Source of the DNA: Nematostella vectensis
Lineage: Eukaryota > Cnidaria > Anthozoa > Actiniaria > Edwardsiidae
Direction: 5' to 3'
Assembly (NCBI RefSeq): GCF_932526225.1
Contig: NC_064034.1
Span: forward strand, 808,501 to 872,500
DNA length: 64,000 nucleotides
Positions 12,917-25,600 of this stretch are shown piece after piece. Position 1 is the stretch's first letter. Every line of letters begins with the position of its first letter. The notes below the pieces were generated by a model that saw only the letters and a list, made by a program, of their open reading frames with translations, did not search any database and was not told the DNA's origin. A program made the translations under genes and the position numbers.

Positions 12917-13545
12917 TAATACAATCTTTATAGTCTATTTTCTGTCGCACGGGCGGTCTTAGGTTGTGTAAAAGCTACCTATACTAACTTTAGGGTCTAT
13001 TTTCTGTCCCAGGGGCGGTCTTAATTTGTGTAAAAGCTACCTATACTAACTTTAGAGTCTATTTTCTGTCCCAGGGGCGGTCTTAAGTTGTGTAAATGCT
13101 TCCTATACTAACTTTAGAGTCTATTTTCTGTCCCAGGGGCGGTCTTAAGTTGTGTAAAAGCTACCTATACTAACTTTAGAGTCTATTTTCTGTCCCAGGG
13201 GCGGTCTTAAGTTGTGTAAAAGCTACATTTACTAGCTTTAGAGTCTATTTTCTGTCCCAGGGGCGGTCTTAAGTTGTGTAAAAGCTACCTATACTAGCTT
13301 TAGAGTCTATTTTCTGTCCCAGGGGCGGTCTTAAGTTGTGTAAAAGCTACCTATACTAACTTTAGAGTCTATTTTCTGTCCCAGGGGCGGTCTTAAGTTG
13401 TGTAAAAGCTACCTATACTAGCTTTAGAGTCTATTTTCTGTCCCAGGGGCGGTCTTAAGTTGTGTAAAAGCTACCTATACTAACTTTAGGGTGTATTTTC
13501 TACCACAGAGGGTAAGTAAAGGGATGTGTAAAAGCTTCCTATATA
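12917..13545. repeat. 62-bp satellite, about 9-10 copies
   Basis: The unit contains TCTATTTTCTGTCCCAGGGG, CGGTCTTAAGTTGTGTAAA and AGCTACCTATACTAACTTTA. The period measured between successive GTCTATTTTC starts is 62 bp. The last copy (about 13490-13545) is degenerate. The array begins ~110 bp beyond the FRRS1 stop codon, so it may lie in that gene's 3' UTR or flank. Confidence 0.93.
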
Positions 13546-13654
13546 ATTTTTCGAGTCGACTTTCTGCCGCCTGAGATGGGACATTCTTCAGAAAATCAAT
13601 TTATAAAACACATGACGCGCATACACAGTAATGGCACTTCATTATAAGGTAGGC

Positions 13655-16600
13655 CTACTCCTCGAGTGGTCGTGTGACAACGAGTGCAATTAGCGCCAGG
13701 GTTACGCCCAGGACAAGAAGACACAGGAATCCCATCACGATCTTCTTGAGCGACTTGTACTGTATCAAGAAACAATAAGTCAAAGTCGCTTCTAAATGTC
13801 CAGCTATTTACACATTAATACAAACCTGCTCAACCGGCTTGACTTGTTTTGTCTTCACCTCTACATCTTCGTTCCTTATGTCCGCCTTGGCTTCTAAGTT
13901 AGCCGAGCTCTGCGACCTGGCCTTGCATGCAAGGTATATTTCGAACAAGATAACGAGGCCGACGCCTGCGCAGTAGGCGATAAGGGGGTAGGTCCCGGAT
14001 GTTTGCAGCTCGAAGTGCGGGAGTAACACACCAAGGAAACAGTTTACGACTAGAACACGAGAGACGACAAGAAAAGCTCATTTGCAGGAAAGCAGTGAGG
14101 CTGAGGGACCATCAGAAGAGTGGGGGGTGGTTCAGTCATGATGTCTCCAAGTGGATGATTGATTATGACATCATAATGATGCTAGTGTCTAGTGATGATG
14201 ATGGTCATGACGAGAAAAATGATTTAGAAAATGATGTCGTAATGATGATGCTGATAATGATCAGTAAAACGATGTTGATGGCAACGAGCGGATGATCATG
14301 ATAACAAAGGCGACGATAATAAATGACGCACGTGATAGACTACATCTCAAATGATGACAATGATGTTGATGATGTTGATGGTGGCAGTGATGAAAAAGTC
14401 GCCAGTTTTACCTGCAAGAGCAAGAGATATCACCCCTACGCTGCGATGAGCCCAGTTGAAGACGACGCGCCTAAAAATACAATTCCAAACGTATCAATCA
14501 CCAAAGCCCATAAGATGAGCAAAACATGGGTGAAAAGTTGACTTAATGCGATAATATCTTATTTGGTTCCAGTAATTTCTAGTAGTTTTTAAACTCATGT
14601 TTTCAGGTATCTTTTTCTAATAAGAGTTTACCCACTTGTCGGTTCCGGGTTTGGGCCGGAAGTACGCCATGACGGGCTGAATGCAAGCCAGAGCCAGCAC
14701 TATCATCCCTATCAGAGGGTGCGCTATCTTGGTCTGAAAGGGAAATAGCGACGCGGTGAGACGGCTATCACAGCCCGTCTAGACGGTATCATTCTGTGCA
14801 GCGAATCATACGGTAGGAACCTTTTTGGATAAATAGAGTGTTGTTTGACCGAGGCTAAAATTACAGAGTCCCCTTCCTCGCCGGACAGACCAAGATGTAA
14901 CATATATATATATGACTGGATTTCATAACATGCGTGCCTCCCTGATTAATTTCAAGAAATTCGAACACGAAATAACTGCATTTTGTAAAAAGCACCTAAA
15001 TGCCTAAGTTATGTTATTTGGAAGCAGTCGACACCTCTAGTTACAGCTTAATAAAACAAATAAATATGATGTCAGGGAAGATAAACCTGCAATTTAAACC
15101 AACACAATTTTGATGAAAAAGTATGTTGTACAAGGATAAAGTTTAACTGTACCTCAGACCACCCCCCTGCGTAGACAAATGCCAGGACTATCCCAACAAC
15201 GGAGAACACAAGAGTCAAGACCATGAGCCCGCGATGGACCTGTTTGAATTCAAAAGCGTTATTAAAACATAAGACTTGCGCAAATCACAAAGTATGCGTA
15301 ACATACCTGGAACCAGGCCTTGAGACCGAAGATCTCGCCCCAGACCTCCCTCATATAGCGAGCTACGAACATCGACAGAGAGGCGCAGACCAACCATGCG
15401 ATGCTCATCAGGATGGCTACAATCATGCAAAAATCACAAAATCAGGCAAAAATCACAAAACCATGCTCTTGTGCATACTGTGCAGTAGGGTGACATACCG
15501 TGTGCAGTAGGGTGACATACCGTGTGCAGTAGGGTGACATACCGTGTGCAGTGGGGTGACATACCGTGTGCAGTAGGGTGACATACCGTGTGCAGTAGGG
15601 TGACATACCGTGTGCAGTAGGGTGACATAACGTGTGCAGTGGGGTGACATACCGTGTGCAGTAGGGTGACATACCGTGTGCAGTAGGGTGACATACCGTG
15701 TGCAGTGGGGTGACATACCGTGTGCAGTGGGGTGACATACCGTGTGCAGTGGGGTGACATACCGTGTGCAGTAGGGTGACATACCGTGTGCAGTGGGGTG
15801 ACATACCGTGTACAGTAGGGTGACATACCGTGTGCAGTAGCGTGACATATGGTGTGCAGTAGGGTGACATACCGTGTGCAGTGGGGTGACATACCGTGTG
15901 CAGTGGGGTGACATACCGTTTGCAGTAGGGTGACATACCGTGTGCAGTAGGGTGACATACCGTGTGCAGTAGGGTGACATACCGTGTGCAGTGGGGTGAC
16001 ATACCGTGTGCAGTAGGGTGACATACCGAGTGCAGTAGGGTGACATATTGTGTGCAGTAGGGTGACATACCGTGGCCGCGAAGGAGGCTGAGATCCTTGC
16101 CCTCGGTCACCTTCAGGTCTGTCAGGGAGGTGATGGCCACGGGATCTGTTGTGTACGACTTCTCGCGTGGACTATGTTGCCTCAGGTCTCCTTGTGCTGT
16201 TGGCAACGCATGAAAGAAAACATAGAAACTTTAGTCGACAAACTGATATCAATAGCACTATGTCTTCGAGGGTATTATTGAATCTGATAAACAACCCCCT
16301 AAGCTACTCTATGCTTATATCTCCTCTCTTTTTATGATCAATTATTTTCACACCGCAAGTACAAAAACGTCAGGCCCTGTGATATGGAAATAAAAGTTTG
16401 TAGTGAGACAAGCGCACCTCACCTGAGATCTGACCGCGAGCAAAGATAAGATAAACTTTTTTGTTCAAGTCCATCATTCCTAATGATTGCTTCTTTCGCG
16501 AAAACCTAAGAACAATACAGAGTATCTCTTGAATTAATTGATTGAAATTACATAGAAGGTTTTCACCCGAGTGAATTCAAAAAGGTTACCGTACACCTGC

Positions 16601-19600
16601 ATGTCTGTTGTAAGTATTGTGATACACCTGCAATAAGCAGCAAGCGATGGCTGTTGTAAGTATTGTGATACACCTGCATAAGCAGCAAGCGATGGCCGTT
16701 GTAAGTATTGTGATACACCTGCAATAAGCAGCAAGCGATGGCTGTTGTAAGTATTGTGATACACCTGCATAAGCAGCAAGCGATGGCCGTTGTAAGTATT
16801 GTGATACACCTGCAATAAGCAGCAAGCGATGGCTGTTGTAAGTATTGTGATACACCTGCAATAAGCAGCAAGCGATGGCTGTTGTAAGTGTTGTGATACA
16901 CTTGCATAGCAGCAAGCGATGGCTGTTGTAAGTATTGTGATACACCTGCAATAAGCAGCAAGCGATGGCTGTTGTAAGTATTGTGATACACCTGCAATAA
17001 GCAGCAAGCGATGGCTGTTGTAAGTGTTGTGATACACTTGCATAGCAGCAAGCGATGGCTGTTGTAAGTATTGTGATACACCTGCAATAAGCAGCAAGCG
17101 ATGGCTGTTGTAAGTATTGTGATACACCTGCAATAAGCAGCAAGCGATGGCTGTTGTAAGTATTGTGATACACCTGCAATAAGCAGCAAGCGATGGCTGT
17201 TGTAAGTATTGTGATACACCTGCAATAAGCAGCAAGCGATGGCTGTTGTAAGTGTTGTGATACTTACTTGCAGTACACGATTCCTCCACTGTATTCAGCT
17301 TCAAAAACTTGCAAAGATTTCGATGTCTGTTGAAGAAATAGGACGGCGTGTTTTATGTCACATCAGTGTTTTTCACGGGGCTACCGTATCCCGTTATATC
17401 TCGTGGTACCTATTTCTGACACCTATTTCCGAGGGCCATCAGTTAGAAAACCTTCACGGTTAAAATGTAACCCTCCAAAGATAAAGATTAACGTAAATGA
17501 CCTAATAAACGCCCCTTATCTAAAGAACGCCTCTGATCTAATGAACGTCCCCCCAATAAGCTTACAAGTTTGCAATGAACTCCCCTCTCTAATAAACGCC
17601 TCCTTCCCTCCCCCGCTCCCTTCCCTGCCAGCTTAATAACAAACGACATAGGAATTCTGGAAATATAAATGGTGATTTAATTACCCTCTTGCTTAATCAA
17701 CACTGGTAAGCGAGTAGCGTCTTGTTCAATGTCAAGTTCAAAATGAGGGTACCGCTCTCTAACGTTCCTGATCTCATTGCTTAGGATGTCTGCAATTTTC
17801 TTTCGTTTTTTACTCGCAGTTTATGTAGAATCCAGGAATAACAAGGCCCACTTCTCGTTTCCGCATACTTGCACCGTTAAATCATTGCATTCGTCGCACG
17901 GTAAACGCTTGCTACGCATGCTATAATTTAAAATGATCCTGGCTGAGACTAGAACCCCACTGCACTTGGGCAGGGCCGTATCCGGCATGAGGCAAGTGAG
18001 GCACTTGATGTTTAGTGTTTCACAATTGAAAAGTATGAGATAAAACACCTGCTTTTGTTGTATGTATCATCCAGTGGCTAACTTTGCCTCGGTAAAATTT
18101 TGATGTTTAGTGTTTCACAGTTGAAAAGTATGAGATAAAACACCTGCTTTTGTTGGATTTACCATCCAGTGGCTAATTTTGCCTCGGTAAAATTTTAATT
18201 TTGGTTACAGGCCTGTTGAATTTGTTATTTTTTCATAGTTTTTAGAGAACGCCCCTTTTTAATAAACGCCTCCAATAAAATGAACGCCACCCCTCGGACC
18301 ATCGAAATTTAATAAACGCCCCGGGCGTTTATTAGGTCATTTACGGTATTGTATTGATGGGGCTAGCGTATCACGGGGCTATACCTATTTCTGATGCCTT
18401 CTTGTAAATGTTATGATGTTACCTGAGTGTTTTTCACGGGGCTAGCGTATCACGGGGCTATCTCGTAGTTCCTATTTCTGATGCCTTCTTGTAATGTTAT
18501 GATGTTATACCTGAGTGTTTTTCACGGGTTTGCCGTATCCTGTTATCTCGTAGTGTGCCACGCCTACGCTATCGCCGCTGGTCGCAGTTCGTGAACAGAT
18601 CAAGGCGTCTGTGTCATCCTAAATACGAATGAAACAATGCTTTAGAAATTATTCCAGTGGGATTATAAAAAATCGCACGCTTTTTGTGCGATTCGCTGAC
18701 AAAAGGTTTTAGATCACGGTCACGGTGCAACAAAAGAACCCCATCCCTGTCTTTGAATTTCGTGTTCCTACTATATCCACCGCCACTGCGCCACTTGATT
18801 TAGCAGTGATACGCAATCAAATAGACTTCTGTAACAAAGCGCATTGATGACACAGCAATGTCGCATAAAAACCATGTTAGGTGCGACTACTTAGTTTAAC
18901 AGCATTTCTCTTGTCTTGTGTTCAGACGAGCCTCTGCCAGCACCGGCAATGCTGGCTGAACCTCACGGTTCGACACAGTATTCTAGGTAGTCACAAACTA
19001 TGACCATCTCCAGCACCTGTTGAAATGTAAAGATAGAGTTCACTCACCATCCGGGGTTTACTGTTAAACCCGATCGCTGACCAACCAAGTGAGGTACTCA
19101 TATGAAAGATAACGTCATCATTCTCGACGGTATACGTCATCAGGTATTGGCAGTCGGAGCTTGTTCGGCAATTCTTCGGTTCCGAGACACAAGCCTTCGT
19201 CTTACCACAGCCGACCTTTGTAATCTGAAGAAAGTACATACTGGTACACTTATTCACTATTTTGATAATTAATAATTAATAATGTCAACAATAATGATTA
19301 TAATGATTAATGGATTAATAATTGAAAAGTGGAGTGATAGACAAGACCCTTAACTTTTCTAAAGCCCCGTATGTTTAAGACGCTCACTGATTGCAAGTTT
19401 ACACTCCACACATAGTCGTAACAAGCCTAGAATTATCGGGGGGGGGGTTGGGGGCGGGAGCGCACGATTCAGAAACATTAAGAAAACAATGGCCGCTGAT
19501 CGCAGTACGCCCCTACTGATCATTTTGGTTTTTGAAAATATTGGGGGGGGGGGGGGGCGTGCCCCCAGTGCCCCACCCCCTGCTACGGCCTTCTTATTAG

Positions 19601-22600
19601 CATACATAGTTATTTTTGTTATTTTTTTATGAATTCTGGTAATACCTTGTCGCTAGGTGACGCCGATGGTTGAGGTTTACCGCTGACTAGGAGAGCGGGC
19701 TTGGTCATGTCTACCTTTTCAGCGGTAAACGAAGAATTCTTGTGATGATATTCTAGCACACCCGTAGTGCCTGATGGAAACCACAGAGAAGGTTTAGGTA
19801 AGTATCGCTTGCGATGAGTGAGTTAGCTTAGATACGGGGATAATCACATTCCATCACTTACTGACACCGCTCCACGCGAATATCATGTACCAGTTAGTGT
19901 TCAAGTTACGCATATTAGGGCTCTGTGGTGCTTTCTTCCGAGTGAACCTGGTGACAAAAAGAGGGTTGTTTTCTGGTGATATTTCAATAGTCGAGATTTA
20001 GATGGTCGAGATAACCACATACCTGCATTTGACGATTCCGTCAGCGTAGCTTTTCTCTATTGCCTTGATATCGCTTGTGTTACTCTGAAAAGTAGTTCAA
20101 ATTTTGGTTCCTTGAGTACCTTAGAGAAACGCCATCGACGGCCAAACATGTGCCCTGCATGGAAAACACCCCCTCTCCGGTGATTTTATGTCATGAAGAT
20201 CATGTACCATACGAAATATGGAAAATAATATTGGGAACTTGTCCTATCGTATGGGTCGTACTTGCGATGTCGAACCGTATGGGTTTTCCCTACGATGTCG
20301 TATCATATGGACCATACTTTCGATGTCGTATCGTATGGGTCGAACTTACGATGTCGTATCGTATGGGTTGAACTTACGATGTCATATCGTGGAGATCGTG
20401 TATCGAATGGTTCGTACTTACTATGTCACATTGGGTCGTACTTACGATGTCGTATCGCGTGGATTGTGTGTCGTATTGTGTCGTACTTACGATGTCGTAT
20501 CGTGTGTTGTATTGTGTCGTACTTACGATGTCGTATCGTGTGTCATATTGTGTCGTACTTACGATGTCGTATCGTGTGGATCGTGTGTTATATTGTGTCG
20601 TACTTACGATGTCGTATCGTGTGGATCGTGTGTCGTATTGTGTCTACTTACGGTGTCGTATCGTGTGTCGTATCGTGTTGTACTTACGATGTCGTATCGT
20701 GTCGGCCTGTGGTGGTCAAGGTAGTAGCGTCGTATCTCCACGGCACCGCTGGCAGATGTTGAACACGTGATGCTGTCTGTTGCATCCTGAGGTCAACAAG
20801 AGAAAATTATATTATTGTAGTTAAGAAAATTATATAATTGTGTTTAAGGAAAATTATATTATTGTAGTTGAGAAAATTATATTATTGTAGTTGAGAAAAT
20901 TATATCATTGTGTTTAAGGAAAATTATATTATTGTAGTTGAGAAAATTATATTATTGTGTTTAAGGAAAATTATATTATTGTAGTTAAGAAAATTATATT
21001 ATTGTAGTTGAGAAAATTATATTATTGTAGTTGAGAAAATTATATTATTGTAGTTGAGAAAATTATATTATTGTGTTTGAGAAAATTATATTATTGTAGT
21101 TAAGAAAATTATATTATTGTAGTTAAGAAAATTATATTATTGTAGTTGAGAAAATTATATTATTGTAGTTAAGAAAATTATATTATTGTAGTTAAGAAAA
21201 TTATATTATTGTAGTTAAGAAAATTATATTATTGTAGTTAAGAAAATTATATTATTGTAGTTAAGAAAATTATATTATTGTAGTTGAGAAAATTATATTA
21301 TTGTAGTTAAGAAAATTATATTATTGTAGTTAAGAAAATTATATTATTGTAGTTAAGAAAATTATATTATTGTAGTTGAGAATATTATATTATTGTAGTT
21401 AAGAAAATTATATTATTGTAGTTGAGAAAATTATATTATTTTGTTTGAGAAAATTATATTATTGTAGTTGAGAAAATTATATTATTGTGTTTAAGGAAAA
21501 TTATATTATTGTAATTGAGAAAATTATATTATTGTAGTTGAGAAAATTATATTATTGTAGTTGAGAAAATTATATTATTGTGTTTAAGGAAAATTATATT
21601 ATTGTGTTTAAGGAAAATTATATTATTGTGTTTAAGGAAAATTATATTATTGTAATTGAGAAAATTATATTATTGTGTTTAAGGAAAATTATATTATTGT
21701 GTTGAGAAAATTATATTATTGTAGTTGAGAAAATTATATTATTGTAGTTAAGAAAATTATATTATTGTAGTTGAGAAAATTATATTATTGTAGTTGAGAA
21801 AATTATATTATTGTAGTTGAGAAAATTATATTATTGTGTTTGAGAAAATTATATTATTGTAGTTAAGAAAATTATATTATTGTAGTTAAGAAAATTATAT
21901 TATTGTAGTTGAGAAAATTATATTATTGTAGTTAAGAAAATTATATTATTGTAGTTAAGAAAATTATATTATTGTAGTTAAGAAAATTATATTATTGTAG
22001 TTAAGAAAATTATATTATTGTAGTTGAGAAAATTATATTATTGTAGTTAAGAAAATTATATTATTGTAGTTAAGAAAATTATATTATTGTAGTTAAGAAA
22101 ATTATATTATTGTAGTTGAGAAAATTATATTATTGTAGTTAAGAAAATTATATTATTGTAGTTGAGAAAATTATATTATTTTGTTTGAGAAAATTATATT
22201 ATTGTAGTTGAGAAAATTATATTATTGTGTTTAAGGAAAAGTATATTATTGTAATTGAGAAAATTATATTATTGTAGTTGAGAAAATTATATTATTGTGT
22301 TTAAGGAAAATTATATTATTGTGTTTAAGGAAAATTATATTATTGTAGTTGAGAAAATTATATTATTGTGTTTAAGGAAAATTATATTATTGTGTTTAAG
22401 GAAAATTATATTATTGTAGTTGAGAAAATTATATTATTGTGTTTAAGGAAAATTATATAATTGTGTTTAAGGAAAATTATATTATTGTAGTTGAGAAAAT
22501 TATATTATTGTAGTTGAGAAAATTATATTATTGTAGTTAAGAAAATTATATTATTGTAGTTGAGAAAATTATATTATTGTGTTTAAGGAAAATTATATTA

Positions 22601-25600
22601 TTGTGTTTAAGGAAAATTATATTATTGTAGTTGAGAAAATTATATTATTGTAGTTGAGAAAATTATATTATTGTAGTTGAGAAAATTATATTATTGTAGT
22701 TGAGAAAATTATATTATTGTGTTTAAGGAAAATTATATTATTGTGTTTAAGGAAAATTATATTATTGTAGTTGAGAAAATTATATTATTTTGTTTGAGAA
22801 AATTATATTATTGTGTTTGAGAAAATCATATTATTGTGTTGAGGAAAATTATATTATTGTGTTTAAGGAAAATTAACTTATTGTATTTAAGAAAATTATT
22901 TTATTGGGTTTAAGGAAAACTATATTATTGTGTTTAAATATTATTGTGCTTAAAGATACAGCGGAACTGTTATTGCTACTCTCTGTCAGCAATAACATTA
23001 TCTGGTAGCGTATTCAGCACACCGCGGTTGATTTTTTCTCAGCACAAAGAAAAGCACTTGGACGTCTAGGTTAGGAGAGCTACTTTGTGACTTGGTTGGT
23101 CACAAAAGAAGTCATTTTCTCGTGCGCGACGCATGACTGCTTTGGGGACCCCCAAGAGACCCTGGAAGCACAAGACATCGATATTTTTCGATCTACGTCA
23201 CAGCGAGCTGTGTGTGGCGTAACCGTATAAGACTTAGGTCTTAAGGGCTAGGAACCTGGTTATTGCCTCCCTATTAATGCGCGGGTGCCTTGGTGCCTGA
23301 GTGTTACACAGTTCGCTAGATAGCGGTGCTGGGGCCGAAATCTCCAGCCTAGCCGTAAAGCTTTAGCTGCCATACGACGTTTCAGCGCACGTCTGGAAGT
23401 ATGGTCTTTATTTTTCTTATCCTATCTATCCTCCTGGTCGCTAGTTCAATCCTCGGAAAAAACCTAATTTTTTGGTGCTTTTTTTTTAAATCATATTTCA
23501 TAAAAAGCTTCTTTTCACTTATAATTTCTAGTAGTATTGTAGTGGTAGTGGTTTTATGGTGGATTGGTAGTGTTTTTTACCAGCGAACTGTTTTCTATGG
23601 TTTATAATTACCTCGGTCGTAAACAATTACAAAATGTAAATATCATTATCCATAGATATGCTTGAATCTATATTTTATTGTAGGATGCTTAGAATTCTAC
23701 CGTGATTCTAGTGGCTCTAGTTCATTTGCATTGATTTTTGCGGTAGTTTAAGATTTCTCACAGCCGGATCCAGAGCATTTTAAAGTAATTTAGCGAGGAG
23801 CCATATAACAAGGAGCGAGACTAGTACGTTACCATCTCTTGCTTGTAGTTGAACCCCATCGCCGCGTAGCCTGCCTTGGCGCTTAGCTCAAATGTGACGT
23901 CACTTCCGTTGTCTTGGTATGTCATCAGGAAGGTACAATCATGGCTTCCGGTACATTGCACAGGCTCAGAGAAGCACCCCTTGGCTTTACCGCACCCCGA
24001 CTTACTGATCTGTGAATGGGACAGGGCGTTACATACTAATCTGTGAATGGGACAGGGAGTTACTTACTGGTCTGTGAATGGGATAGGGCGTTACTTACTG
24101 GTCTGTGAATGGGACAGGGCGTTACTTACTGATCTGTGAATGGGACAGGGCGTTACTTACTGATCTGTGAATGGGACAGGGCGTTACTAACTGATCTGTG
24201 AATGGGACAGGGCGTTACTTACTGGTCTGTGAATGGGATAGGGCGTTACTTACTGATCTGTGAATGGGACAGGGCGTTAATTACTCATCTTGTGAATGGG
24301 ACAGGGCGTTACTTACTGATCTGTTAATGGGACAGGGCGTTACTTACTGGTCTGTGAATGGGACAGGGAGTTACATACTGATCTGTGAATGGGACAGGGC
24401 GTTACTTACTGGTCTGTGAATGGAACAGGGCGTTTCTTACTGATCTGTGAATGGGACAGGGCGTTACTTACTGATCTGTGAAAGGGACAGGGCATTACTT
24501 ACTGGTCTGTGAATGGGACAGGGCGTTATTTACTGATCTGTGAATGGGATAGGGCGTTACTTACTGGTCTGTGAATGGGACAGGGCGTTACTTACTGATC
24601 TGTGAATTGGACAGGGAGCTACTTACTGATCTGTGAATGGGACAGGGCGTTACTTACTGGTCTGTGAATGGGACAGGGCGTTACTTACTGGTCTGTGAAT
24701 GGGACAGGGCGTTACTTACTGATATGTGAATGGGACAGGGCGTTACTTACTGATCTTTGAATGGGACAGGGCGTTACTTACTGATCTGTGAATGGAACAG
24801 GGCGTTACTTACTGATATGTGAATGGAACAGGGCGTTACTTACTGATCTGTGAATGGGACAGGGAGTTACTTACTGATCTGTGAATGGGACAGGGCGTTA
24901 CTTACTGATCTGTGAATGGGACAGGGCGTTACTTACTGATATCTGAATGGAACAGGGCGTTACTTACTGGTCTGTGAATGAGACAGGGCGTTACTTACTG
25001 GTCTGTGAATGGGACAGGGCGTTACTTACTGATCTGTGAATGGGACAGGGCGTTTCTTACTGATCTGTGAATGGGACAGGGAGTTACTTACTGATATCTG
25101 AATGGAACAGGGCGTTACTTACTGATCTGTGAATGGGACAGGGAGTTACTTACTGATTGTTCAATCCTTCATTACTGTTGGGAAAGGGGCATCAGCCCAT
25201 CAGTGCCTCGGTATGCACATTTCAATTTAGAATTTTTTTACTCTGGCATTTTGATCAAAGATAATTAACATGGCCGTACCCAGGTTCGCTACTTCGGGTT
25301 GTATACCAAGTCTTACCTGGAAATCCCGCCCAAGGGGAGGAGTGGTAGAAGGTAGACCTGAGGCACCAGACACTGCGACCGACTTCAGATCCACCCAGAA
25401 GCGGTCAAATGTCTCTACAACCGACGCCCTGTGAATAAACCCAATATACCAAATTATCCGAGTGAATAAACCCAATATACCATATTATCCGGGTAAATAA
25501 ACCAAATATGCCAGTCATCCTTTTCTAGAGAAAGTACAATTTACACAAGGGTTAAAATTATACATCACCGTCTTTTTAAACAGAGACAAAGGGAAAAAAG

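Larger units (their letters stand above)
13655..16196 (-). other. FRRS1: Stalk and cytochrome b561 core of FRRS1
   Basis: Exon 16196-16071 is a hydrophilic stalk ending in LLRGH. The following exons give transmembrane helices: HAILMSIAWLVCASLSMFVA, AWFQ|VHRGLMVLTLVFSVVG, TKIAHPLIGMIVLALACIQP, FNWAHRSVGVISLALA, GTYPLIAYCAGVGLVILFEI, and a final hydrophobic exon ending VTRPLEE. The four expected haem histidines (RGHAI, QVHRG, IAHPL, NWAHR) are all present, each encoded by a different exon. Failure to splice the last intron would give a short tail (VCINV) lacking the last helix. Confidence 0.9.
16423..19224 (-). other. FRRS1: DOMON domain 2 of FRRS1
   Basis: Exons 19224-19048, 18618-18511, 17326-17268 and 16505-16423. 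Its first exon is 177 bp, the same as the first exon of DOMON 1, with matching phases and clear sequence similarity: CGKTKACVSEP, YLMTYTVENDDVIFHM, GWSAIGF then PRM, GIVYCKFSRKK, NKKVYLIFARG. The four-exon layout repeats that of DOMON 1, which points to an internal gene-segment duplication. Confidence 0.88.
19862..24009 (-). other. FRRS1: DOMON domain 1 of FRRS1
   Basis: Exons 24009-23833, 20786-20688, 20084-20023 and 19947-19862. Motifs include CGKAKGCFSEP, FLMTYQDNGSDVTFEL, the GYAAMGF signature followed by a Met (QEM), GIVKCRFTRKK and NTNWYMIFAWSG. The Met after the GF motif sits where haem-binding DOMON domains place an axial ligand; haem binding here is inferred. The linker exon 19770-19646 follows. 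Confidence 0.88.

Noticed and set aside
15478..16070. CRISPR-like array of regular short repeats
   Set aside because: Units are contiguous without unique spacers, in a eukaryotic intron; none of the arrays in the window has repeat-spacer structure.
15434..16206. Three overlapping minus-strand frames rich in CHPTAHGMSPYCTRYVT
   Set aside because: By-product of the 22-bp array; only the short true exon 16196-16071 at one end is coding.
23401..23607. Hydrophobic 68-codon frame
   Set aside because: T-rich sequence in an FRRS1 intron; the hydrophobicity reflects composition.
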